Shown: positions 1 to 10,400 of the stretch, one piece after another
Layout: every line of letters starts with the position of its first letter
Position numbering within the stretch: the stretch's first letter is position 1
Source of the DNA: Thermomucor indicae-seudaticae
Lineage: Eukaryota; Mucoromycota; Mucoromycetes; Mucorales; Lichtheimiaceae
DNA length: 64,000 nt
Direction: 5' to 3'
Assembly (NCBI GenBank): GCA_000787465.1
Contig: JSYX01000016.1
Location: 42,766 to 106,765, forward strand
Position numbers and translations under genes: made by a program
The notes under the pieces: generated by a model
Seen by the model: the letters and a program-made list of their open reading frames with translations, nothing else
Databases searched by the model: none
What the model was told of the DNA's origin: nothing

Positions 1-2
1 GG

Positions 3-89
3 AATCAAAGCAAGCGGTGGTTGTGTGAGAAGTGTCGTTCCTGCTGGCACGGTATTGGCACAGACCATAGCATCGCTCTCGATCTTTAG
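3..89 (+). CDS. possible 3' exon of a gene running off the left edge (Cys-rich end)
   Basis: A plus-strand frame is open from the window edge and stops with TAG at 87-89. It encodes 28 residues holding C-E-K-C-R-S-C-W-H, a tight C-x2-C-x2-C cluster followed by Trp-His. This resembles one half of a zinc ribbon, including the kind ending TnpB/Fanzor proteins, but the Arg-Asp and Asn-Ile residues expected after it are not there. It may be a decayed relic or chance. Nothing else of the gene is in the window. Confidence 0.15.
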   Translation, partial: NQSKRWLCEKCRSCWHGIGTDHSIALDL

Positions 90-1285
90 ATTGTTTAACA
101 CAGTCTCCATTGCAGATTGAGGCAGGAACAGAAAAAAGGAAGTTGTTCGTTAAGCTCAGCATGCAGTAAAAATTTGGATGCGTCCTTGTCTCAATTCGTT
201 TTTCCGCGACAGGGACGAAGATCATGATTTCCCACTGCCTTGAAAAGACCTTCCTTTTAGGAAGACCGCCATTTAATACATACCTTGACGGTATCTTGTC
301 ACTAAATTCAGATAGCCTCGTAGCCTTTTGCACGAAAATCAATAAGCCTCGTCTACAGCAGGCGAGATGAAGTCAGTGATATACCTTTTTATTGGTCGAC
401 GTTCGAAACCACTGACGAAGAGAGTTCTAAAGGAGTGATAGGGCTTAGAAAAATGGTAACTGTCTTGTTTCGAGTAATTGCTCATTGCGACGTCCTGAAC
501 AGGTTTCCTTCCGTGATTGCAGTGATTCAGATGTAATTCGTGGTCACGGACAACCCTGCTGTTTGGCCCAAAAAGAGCAACTCCGTTGCTGTGCGCGACG
601 TATTCCCTTGAACCGAATTCAGTAATATGAGAGCACAGTATGCTTGTTAATGAGCGCGTTGAATAAAGGGCATTTGTGTTGCTGTGTAAAAGGTTAACCG
701 TCAAATGGGTCTCTATAATGGAGCAACTATCCGGAAGTAGCGATCCGGATCTTCACAAAAGATGTACTGTAATTCGGATGTATTATCGAAAGAATAATTT
801 TCATCCTACGCCCAAGACTGTGAAACCCAATGAAGGATATTTATGAGGCCATGGTCAGTTGTACAGGATTTCGCGCTTACTTTTGGGCGCTTATTGATCC
901 GAAGCTGGACTGAGAGTCTTTGATGACAAGTGCATTATAGAAAGGAAGAGTAAATACTTTGCAGTTATCTTCAAGCAAAGTATGCCATCGTTCGTGAAAA
1001 AGAAATGCCTCACTTTGCAAGTTACTTTGAGCACCTGGAAGCTTGTTGCGCTAACCTGCACTGTAGCGGATCAAGAATGCGGTAAGGGTACAGTAAATGT
1101 CTCGAAGCATGCAGGGTAGCCCGTATCATTTCAATAACTCTAATATCAAAAAAGCCTTATTTAGATTTGCGGTTCTTTCTGTTTATTAGAAAAACTTGCC
1201 GCCATTGGCACAGTACAATAAGGATGCGTGACAAGGTCAAAGAAAGGAAATCTGGGCAGTTTCATGGCGAGAATATAGGCGTCGA

Positions 1286-1640
1286 AGTTAAGTTACGTAA
1301 CGCTTCAAACAGCAACTTCCAAATTCGTCGAAACTAAGTCCCAGAGTACTAGTTGGAAGGGACAGATACACCACCAGGCAATGTGGATCGAGGACATTGG
1401 AGGACAAGTGGACGGTATTGAGAACACAAATGACAGGCTCGATGGACACTGGGAGGGCGCCAGTTGGAACGCTTTACGCACCGAAAGTTGACCGTCAAAA
1501 GACACGCGATGAGCGCGCTTCTGGCGGGCAAGTTAAAATACGTAAGACTTCAACCGGCGGATTCCCAGCACCGTAATGTATCCTGATGGACAATGCAAAG
1601 ACGAGGAGGCGAACAGTTGAGTATAGAATGGAAGGACAAG
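1286..1640. repeat. weak diverged direct repeat
   Basis: The stretch from about 1286 (AAGTTAAGTTACGTAACGCT, then TCAAACAGCAACTTCC) is echoed at about 1532 (AAGTTAAAATACGTAAGACT, then TCAACCGGCGGATTCCC). Downstream of each copy lies a GGA-rich stretch with GGACAAG words. The similarity is only moderate by eye and could be part of the same duplicated, decayed DNA as the repeat at 2040-2430. Confidence 0.3.
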
Positions 1641-2039
1641 ACAGAACGCCAAAGAAGTTGTGCCAGGGAGTATGGAAGATAAGTGTTAAGAGCAGAGCAA
1701 AAGAAGATATAAAACCATGAAGAAGAGGTAAGTGCATGGACCTTTAGGAACTCGGCCTTTTTATACGCTTTCAGTAATGCTATTTTAAGGGGAATCTGCA
1801 TTTTACCGGGTTCAGGGGACATTCCAGCTGCCAATTTTGTTCTTAGATTATTTTATTTTTACCTTTCTTCGTCTCTAAACCAAAATTTGACCAGACATGC
1901 AGGAGAAAAAAGGAATGTAATTCATTCGTAATATAATGTGATTTGCCAAGTCAAGGAGTTCCTGTTATAAAAGCCCTTTTCAGGCAAGGAGGACATATTC
2001 TCCTTTAGATGCATGGAAATGGGCAGAGCCACTCCTCAT

Positions 2040-2430
2040 CGGTTGCTTGGCATTAAAGACAGGAAAAACGATAAACCCAATTTTGCGACTGAGAGGTTTT
2101 CCGCCTTTTATTAAGGAGAAAGGATTGTGTCCCTTGTCTTTGCGAGTGTAAAATTTTCCTTTTTCGAGAATTCAACCCAATAATCCCGCGTAAATGATTT
2201 GCAGGAAAGCAATGTATCCTTTAAGTCAACATAAGTTGAAGGAGTAACTCTTTACCAATCTGCAGAGTCGTTAAGGTTTATTATTATAGCGTTCCAGTTG
2301 CTTGGCGTTAAAGGGGACAGAAGAGATTCGCCGGTACTAGAGACCTTTTTTCCTGAATTGATCTCACTGCGTCTTAAAAGATTTTCCTTCTTCGAAGTTC
2401 TCAACCGAATGATCTCCTGCCCCCGTAAGG
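2040..2430. repeat. diverged direct repeat, two units
   Basis: The block starting near 2040 (GTTGCTTGGCATTAAAG) recurs near 2297 (GTTGCTTGGCGTTAAAG). A second matched block, AATTTTCCTTTTTCGAGAA-like at about 2152, recurs at about 2380, followed in both copies by a CTCAACC/TTCAACC segment. The matches keep the same order, with offsets of about 257 and 228 bp, so this is a degraded tandem duplication with indels. No coding potential is evident. Confidence 0.5.
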
Positions 2431-3536
2431 ATACGCAACTCGATAAAGATCAGACACTCGTGATACTATCACCACGCCACCAGCTTCATTGACATAATCG
2501 TAAACGTTTAATGCTATATTGTCCATTAACAAATACTTGTGACAATCACACAACACTGTGCAAATGGGAGAGGAATAAAGAGCACAGAAAACTATATAGC
2601 CAAACACTAGTATATTTATATTATTCGCTGGAACTTTAGCCACTTCATCATGCATCTCAGACTGGTATGTCGCCCAGTCAGCCTGTCCAATTCCAAGCGC
2701 AACAGGAAGGACTTTGATGCGCGCCTGAGAAGTAAAATATCCTTTAGAAAACAACATGAAGCTATGTCAGGAACTCTGAAAACATCGAAAGGAGCGATTT
2801 ACAAAATTTTGGCTTATGCTCGGAAAGAAATATGCAACGACCCTTACGATACAGTCGTTTATTCTCCAGAGGCGTCTAAATATTATCCCTTAGTGATTTC
2901 CCCTCACTTGATAACGGGAAACCTTTTGGGTAGGACAGAAAACGGAGCCTCGAGCTACCGCGCTACTTGGTAATCGAATTTTGGGTACAGTAGACTTTCC
3001 ATCCATCAGTCCTGTCTATCTTACCAATGACTTCCGGTTCTAAGGAATACAGTAAAACACTTGGCGATTGTTTAACGCGAAATGACAACGACTAAACCAT
3101 ATTTCTTGATTTCCACATTTCTTTATGCGTTCCTAATCTCTTGAATAAATCATTATGTATTCTCGTACGTTTTGCTGAAACTTCAGGGTCTCTGGCTAAC
3201 GTTTTAACTGGGCGCCTAGGCCCGATAAACCTAGTTGCAAAGGTACTTTACTCGTATACTGTATTAAAGAGCCACGGTCACTACGCATTCGAGACACATC
3301 ACACTGCCTGTGTTCATCAAGTCAACTTTTTGGAGGTGACACAAAACGTTCTCAACCCCTTACAAAACTTTATCAACTCCTTGCTGTCATGAAACACCTA
3401 ACTTGTGTAACGTCGTGATTTATTACTGACTGGTAAAACAACTATATGCTACATTTAAACTGAATGAGTTACAACAAAGAAAGGCCTGCTTCTTTAAACA
3501 AATGACGCAATAAGCATGTACTTTTGTACAGAATTA

Positions 3537-5720
3537 CTAAGTATAAGATGGAGGAGAGTTCTTTTCGGCTTCGATGCTGCGTAGCTTCTCGTATTCTTCA
3601 CTGTTAGCTTGGATTTTTTTGTGACTCTTGAAGAACCGCACCAGCAGTTTCATGTCCAATATGCGTCGATATTTCGTCGACGGAGGATGGAGTCGTGTCG
3701 CGTTCTTCTTTTCGAATGCATCTAGGGACGTCTGCAGGTTGGGTTACTTGAAGTGTAGTAGCCTCCGTGTGCGCGCTTTCCGTTATAATGTCTTGCTCCT
3801 TTTCAGCAGATCCTTCTTGTGACGTCTCCTTTACAGGTTCTCGCATTTCGTCAGTATGGCTGCGCGCCTGCTCTGCTTTTGTAACTTCTTCATTAAGATT
3901 GTCGCCCGTATATCGATCAGTGTCCTCCCCAGTTTCCGCTAAAGGATGTTGGCGTTGCTATTATGTGATGAATGAGAGATTCGTGCTTACAAAAAAGGTC
4001 ATTCAAAAATAGAAAGCGTACCATTGCAGCAGCGCGCTTAAGCATCAGGATGCCAATATCACTTGCAGGATGGTCTAGGTCCTCCCGGACGAATTCCGCG
4101 ATTTGGTTCTGAAAGCTAACCAGGCCTTCTAACCACTGCAAAAGAGTAGGTGGAGTTTAGTGTGCAAGCATTAAAATGCTAAATGGAACAATTACCATCT
4201 GCGTCTCCTCTCTTGTGACTGCAGCAGCACGCTCTTTGCCCTTTTCCATTTTGCGCGACGTCGCCTGCGACGCGGTACCCGTTGACGGAGGAGAGGTGTG
4301 TGTGCCCGTTTCGGACCGGCCAGCATTCACAGCCGAACGCACGCGATTAGATATTTTGATAGTCGTAGCACGGTTAAAAAAGTCGAGCTTAATAGTATTT
4401 GCTGGGATACGGTAGACGATATTGCTGTACTTGATGATGGTGTCAGGTGAGGAAGATCGGCGCTTTACTGGAAGTTCGACGGGATCTTCAGAGACCATTA
4501 TGTCGCCATTGTTGAACGGGCCAGGGAAAGGACAGTCCAAGACTTCCGCCTTCCGCTTTCGTCGGATGCGTGGCTGCAACATACAAGGATTAGAGACTGT
4601 TTGGAGCAAAACAGAAATAAAAAAAGGGAAGGTTTACCATGACATGTTCAGGGTGAGTCGGGCACATCCATTTCCTTGCAGGATTGGGTGGAGCGGTCAA
4701 TGGAGGATCGAGGCAATCGAGATGCCAGTACAAAGGGCAATAGTCGCAGCCAATAATACGCTTCTTCAAGGGCGTCTTCCGGCAGCGGAAGCAGGTGATC
4801 AAGTTTCCCTCCTTGTCCTTGAGGCGACGGTCATCTGCCACTTCAGGCTCACCGGCTCGGCTTGTTGAGATTCCAAAAATTAGACTTGGGTCTGTGTAAC
4901 TGGCAGATTGATAACTCGTACTCACTTGTATTTCACAGGCTTGGTAACGGACGTGTCCATATACTGCCCGTACTTGTCCATGGATACTAAGAGGAAGAGA
5001 AGGAGATAAAATGTTTAGATTAAACAAAGCGTGAAATTTTATCAGTGATTAGCACATACCTCCTTCAAAATAAGTACGGATTTCCGTAGGCAGCCTATAC
5101 GCGACGGGGTTCTGCCTCTGCAGATTGTTAGCAAGCTTGGTGAACAGACTGCGCACTTTGGCGGTAGACGTGGTAGGAGCCTCCGTGAACTTCTGCTTAT
5201 CTGGCTGCTGGAAATAACGTTTATTTGTCGGTAATCAACATCCTTTATATTACCGATATTTACCTGCTGGCGTGCGAACTCACACTCGCGACAAAACCAC
5301 TGCGCGAGCTTTTCAAATTCACTGTCTTCCATAGGCGGGTCGACACACGTGAAGTGAAAAGACTTGGGACAGGCGTCGCAGCACAGGAAGCGTCCCGGTA
5401 GACCACACGACTGGCAAAAGTCGTTGTTCTATCATATCCATAGATTAGTGACTATCAAACACACTCAAACGATGCTGAATAGTGCCTTGACTGGTGCCTC
5501 TTTGGTTTTGGACCGACTTCGCCTTTTGGAAGAGCCACTGAAAAGTGACGAGTTAGTAAATCATAGTAAAAAGGCAGTTTCAGACACTCTACGCTTCCGG
5601 AGGGTCTGCCTGACGCTTAGACGCACTGGATCCGGAGATACCAGGGTCTACTGCGTCGGATAGTTGGGAGATGGAGGGTTGGCGGGAGGATGATGGTGAG
5701 GTGCGCGGCGATCGCTTCAT
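3537..5720 (-). CDS. two-PHD-finger protein, Rco1/PHF12-like (Rpd3S histone deacetylase subunit)
   Basis: The start ATG at 5720 opens a Ser/Pro-rich N-terminus. After two short introns comes a PHD finger (about 5410-5265: C-x2-C, CCDACP, FHFTC, WFCREC). A second PHD finger lies at about 4835-4640 (CFRC, GCDYCP, WHLDC, WMCPTH). This tandem arrangement is that of fungal Rco1 and animal PHF12, subunits of Rpd3S-type (Sin3/HDAC) complexes that read histone H3 tails and bind an MRG-domain partner to deacetylate transcribed chromatin. At least seven exons are visible, with introns of 50-70 nt. The C-terminus is unresolved: one frame stops at 3604, and another well-formed frame (ending in a Lys/Glu-rich helix, TAG at 3537-3539) looks at least as protein-like. 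The PHD identity is secure; orthology is inferred. Confidence 0.8.
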
Positions 5721-6333
5721 CGTGTTAAAGTAACAGAAAAGAGGAAGAAGAGGGGATCGAAATCGAACCTAACATGTTCGTATGCACTCAGTATTTATAG
5801 GTCATGCAGCAAGCAGTCTCTTTCTCATACCAAGCTCATTGTTGCAATGCTTCACCCTCTCTCTGCGCGCTCTCCCCCACCCCCTCTCACGCACTGCCTT
5901 CTCTCCCCCCCAAACTTTATGCCATCCATTGTTTTGCATTTCTTTTGATCATATTCATAAAGGCGCCAATAGGCATCGTGATATTGCTCCGTTATCCTCA
6001 GTGCTTTGGACGTTGGGCTGATCACTACTGGTGCACATGATCAGACTCCATGAGCGGACGGCTAAGTGCCCGATCGCCAATAGGTAACTTTATTCTGTTG
6101 CCATTCCAACCCCATTCCAGTTCGACGGACCAGCCATACCAAGACAGAGTAGCTTTTGCATAAGGAAAAAGCCACACTAACCTGGGGTTAGATATTGTAA
6201 TAGAAAAAAGAGCGGAGGTGCCCAAGTTCGAGTTAGCGGAAAAGATGGGTTATTGGCAATAAGGGAAAATTTTGGTATCCCAAAGTCGGGAAATCTTCCA
6301 ACAATGGGAGAGAGAGTAACGATTTATTGGTCT
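5721..6333. other. intergenic, upstream region of the PHD gene
   Basis: This is non-coding between the 3' end of the BRCT gene and the start of the PHD gene; both are on the minus strand, so it should carry the PHD gene promoter. It has a long C/T-rich tract at about 5850-5915 (purine-rich on the transcribed strand), a common feature of fungal promoters. I see no repeat or RNA gene. Confidence 0.4.
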
Positions 6334-7275
6334 TTATGATTCACGTTTCTTTGATTTGCGTGCTGATGAACGGCGTGGGGAACTGTAATAAAATGACTGT
6401 TCGCCATACCATATCTCTAACCGTTCTTCATCGCCAAGCGCAGAAGGCCCAACCGTCTCTGGAAAAATCGGTGGTTCATTTTCTTGTTCTGGCTCTTTCT
6501 GCTGTTTCTCCCGGGATTGGCGCACAGCGCGCAATATCTTTGCTATCTCTTCTGACCTTTTTTGCCGCCTTTGTTGTCGCACATGCTCTGGTATTGTAGT
6601 TTCACTCTCAGTTGATATCTGCATGGGTGTTGTCGTCGTTGTTGTCTTTTCGTCTTCAGAGGAAGACCCAAGCTCGGTTTCATCAAGTCCGAATGGATTA
6701 TCATTCGTCGCCGCTCGTTCGTCGTCTTCCTCATGGTTTAGCCGATGCACACCATCCGTATCAAATGGATAATAAATCTCGGGTACTCGTTTCTTCTGCT
6801 CATAACAGTCCACAACCCACTGTGGTGATATCACCCGTACGCTTCGTTCCAGTGCCTGCTGGACGAGCTTGGGCAACCGGGCTTGATTGTTTCCGTTGTT
6901 TAAACTGGTGTTCATAGGTGCATGGACTATATGCGTAACACTCTTGTTCGCCTCCTCTGATATCCGTGCCCCCATCGCCACTGCAAGTCTTGCCAGACGC
7001 TGCTCTTCCCAGATCGTCTTGTCGATGTACAATACAACGCCGACTAGAATGTCTGCGCAATCTGGAGAGGACTCAGCCTCATTGAGGTCAATGTTATCTA
7101 GTTGACTGGAGCGATGACGTTGCGATGTAGAAAAGGAGCCTTGTGCTACGGTTCTTCCACGTTTCCGCCGCACGCCGGCAACTTTTGCTTTACGTCTTGC
7201 TCCTAACTGAAATGATTTTTGAAATGAGAATGATTCGCCTGTGATTTGTTCTTGAGTTCCTGGCATGACCTCCAC
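6334..7275 (-). CDS. single-BRCT-domain protein, TopBP1/Dpb11-like BRCT
   Basis: One uninterrupted frame of 313 codons. The start could be the ATG at 7275 or the one three codons later (7266). Residues about 70-180 form a BRCT domain: hydrophobic strand (ILVGVVLYID), a Gly-Ala pair after a helix (AVAMGARIS), VTHIVHA, then VRVISPQWVVDCYEQKKRVPE with the hallmark Trp and the PE-YYPF extension. The last part resembles BRCT repeats of TopBP1/Dpb11/Rad4, phosphopeptide-binding scaffolds of replication start and checkpoint. The N-terminus is basic (RRKAKVAGVRRKRGRT). The C-terminal third is acidic and Thr-rich, then Arg/Lys-rich, and ends in a basic tail that could be a nuclear signal. Dpb11-family proteins carry four or more BRCTs; here only one is seen, and MON2 ends 170 bp upstream, leaving no room for missing exons. 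Confidence 0.7.
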   Translation of the reverse strand: MEVMPGTQEQITGESFSFQKSFQLGARRKAKVAGVRRKRGRTVAQGSFSTSQRHRSSQLDNIDLNEAESSPDCADILVGVVLYIDKTIWEEQRLARLAVAMGARISEEANKSVTHIVHAPMNTSLNNGNNQARLPKLVQQALERSVRVISPQWVVDCYEQKKRVPEIYYPFDTDGVHRLNHEEDDERAATNDNPFGLDETELGSSSEDEKTTTTTTPMQISTESETTIPEHVRQQRRQKRSEEIAKILRAVRQSREKQQKEPEQENEPPIFPETVGPSALGDEERLEIWYGEQSFYYSSPRRSSARKSKKRES

Positions 7276-7445
7276 AAAAAGAAACAGACTGCATCAAATT
7301 TTTATTTTCCATGGTTCTTATTTGCTGCGTCTCACGGTGCATTACCCTTTATTGAGAATCTATTAAAGGAGGTATGGAGTAGGCGTTTTTCATGGATTTG
7401 GGAGTTTTATACAGTAGCAATGTATGATTATAGGGTGATATAGGG

Positions 7446-10400
7446 CTAAACGGCGTCTTGATCTGGTATCGTGCCGAGTCCCACTTCTGCTCCCGCAACT
7501 TGAAGACACTTCTGTATTAAGCTGACAACCGTCGGATCACTGCACGTGATCATTTTACATAATGAAGGATACAGATAGAAAAGATGACCTCTTGGACCAG
7601 ACAGTAAAAGCCGTTTTATGTTGTCTAAGGGCAATATGAGTATATGCTTATCCCACCAGCCGCGTAAACTTACCCTTTTCGTCATCTTTTGCCAGAATAT
7701 CCCCCACAAGCTTCAGTTGGATGGAATGCTGAAGGAAAAATAGCATTTCCTCCTTGCGAACCCTAACGCATAAACAAATTAGCTTACTGTAGATATTGCA
7801 GCCAAAAAAGATATCCATCATCGTCCAACACGAAAGAGAAAAGATAGATGGGCCTTGTTAATGAGCTCCTCACCCCATCAAGTACCTTGGGAACGGACAC
7901 CGCCCTAGCAAGGGTTCGTCAGCTGTATAATTCCGTAATATTGTTTGGCATCTTTCAAGAAGGACAGGTATTGTTGCCCGTGCAATTCGCTTTCGCACCT
8001 GTAAATGATCTGTATCGTATTAGAACAATGGACTTCTCATAGTGACTCTGTCCAAATACCTTGCTTTTCAGCAGAACACAGACTGAATAACGTCTTTAAT
8101 GCGGCGTACGCAAATGATTCTTTCATCACAGGTACAATGGTCCCCGTTGTCCCGACAATATCACTTGAACGGTCATTGTTTGATGACTCGCCTTCAATAG
8201 CGAGCCCTTTGGTCGCGATTTCCTCCTCATTCGAACCGTCTCGTCGATGCGACAAGCTTTCGTCAACGTAATACAAGCGCGAGCTTTCACGGACAACATC
8301 CACCATTTTGGCGATAATCTCATCCGGCACTCGGGGTTGGCCCAGGTAGATGACAATGTCACTCTGTATCACGCTAAGAACGGATATATCAAAGTGCTCG
8401 TCCACGTCGAGTTCCTCAATGCTCATACTGGATGGTGGAGTACTTGGGAATAGAATTTGCGTCAGGTGTCAGAAACATATAAAGCAATAACAGTATGTGT
8501 CATACCTAGGAGACAACAAGCTTCCCGCAAATATATCAACAAGTGTCCTCCATACACCCACAAACCGGTCATAGGGCACCTCTAGATATCCCGTCATCAG
8601 CATATCCTACAGCGCAAGTACTGGAGATAAATCAATTACCTTCGCCAAATTTATGCAGTGTCTCCAGACCAGGACACAGAATCTCCAAAAGATTGGTGGT
8701 TGCAAGCTTCCACAGGGGTGTCTTATCCTCTCCGTGCTTATACGACGGTGGACAATCGTACTTCAGCTTCATTGGCAAGCCATAGGCGCCGATGATCGCT
8801 TCAAACACGCCTTCACTGTACAAGGCCACATTGTCGATGTATCTTTTGAAAAGCTCTACGACCATTCGGCTGCAGCGCTTATTGAGCGCAATGTATGTTA
8901 CCGACGAGTATCGTCTCTGACTGGGTGACGTGTACCCTTTTGCCTCGCTTGCACTTTCGGGGCTAAGGAAGGCAAGGGTCATATATTCAGACAGATCTCG
9001 AAGTACCAGCGGCGGGATACCGTTGTCATCCATTTCGAGCGCTTGAATGACATTAAGCACACTTTCTTGCAGGGGTGAAAGATGATCGATATCGGGGCGA
9101 TATTGTGGACTCGTCGAGTATACTAGAACGTTGCGCAGAATACTTAGCATGCTCTTGACATCGTTCAAAGAAAAGGTTGATTTGATGACGGTGTACAGCT
9201 GTAGAAACGTGTTTACGTAAACTGTCAACATGTCTTGCGAAAAGTCACCTGAGATCGGCGCAATACTGGAGGAGGATAACGACAGTGTCAAGGAATGAAG
9301 CTCAGGATCTAGATTCCTTATCCGTTCGCTTGGTTCCTCTTGACCGGCAGCTGTGATACCTTCGCCAATGGTCTGCCAGCATTCCCAGGCGCTTCTCCAC
9401 AAGGTTAATATTTCATCTTCAATGGCCCCTTCAAACGGTTGTGACAGAATCTCTCTGAAACTTTTGATGCTTGCCAGAGATACTTCTTGACTGGACCGTA
9501 AGCAGGAGTCCTCGAGATGTGCAAGAAGCAAGAACCAGGCACGCTTAAAATGCGGCAATTTACGCAGCTTGCCAAGATAGTCGCGAAAGATTCCAGAGAT
9601 GCCTGAAAGTACCAGCACTTTTGTTTCATCCCACTGCTTATCAGCACTGTCTCTCGAATGGTGGAGCATGAAGCCTGACGCATCGCGGTCACCAGCTGTC
9701 TGTAGACTTGGCGATCTCGCCCCTTGTGCTAGCATTATTTTTACGGCACGAATAGATGACATCTTGATAGCATCAAGCAGCGGGAACAGAACTTCCCACA
9801 TACAGCAGCTCCAAAGGTTTGGTCCTAGCACATCGCCGTTCATTGTTATCGTCCGAAATAGTGTTTGGTTTGCTCCATTTCGTACTTCAGGTCTCCAATC
9901 CGTACATATATGACAAAGCTGTAAAAGCAGCAGCATCCACAGCACGCTCATGGTCATGGTCGACTCCTCTTCGCCTCCAATGCTCTGATCAATGTTCAAT
10001 CGACTCTTTTCAATTTTTTCGTCGCATATTGACAAATCGTCGTTCTGCTTTTTAGCTAATTCTGCGCGCTTTGTCTGTATGAAATCTGACAGGTTCCACA
10101 AGAGGCCGATGGCGGTCAAGCTGATATTGACATCTTCACTTTGCATACCGAATGCTCCAAGAGTTGCGATACACTGCCGTAAACAATCCGGTGATAGCAA
10201 TGACAGGAAGTCCGTACAGATAAGTTGAAGGCTGGAGAAAGCAACTTTGATAAGGCCACTAGAGGATTTGGGTACTTGGCCACTTGTATTCGATACGACT
10301 GTGTTTGCCGCAGTCTTCAACGAGGAAGAGGTTGTGTCAATACTCGCACGTTCCACGCGTTCATCATCATTGCTCTTAACGTCTGTATCGTCCTCGCTGA

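Larger units (their letters stand above)
1..3536. other. gene-poor left flank, no confident gene
   Basis: I see no gene I can support here. Open frames are short and show no family motif; the longest is 121 codons on the minus strand at 339-704. Base composition is more AT-rich than the core, with many stops in all frames. Two sets of diverged direct repeats (around 1286/1532 and 2040/2297) suggest decayed duplicated sequence, probably old transposon material. A short Cys-rich frame touches the left edge and is listed separately. A promoter for the neighbouring PHD gene is not expected here because that gene ends toward this side. Confidence 0.5.

Noticed and set aside
385..415. GTTCGAAAC, a tRNA B-box-like word
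   Set aside because: No matching A box or acceptor-stem pairing at the right distance; no tRNA can be folded by eye.
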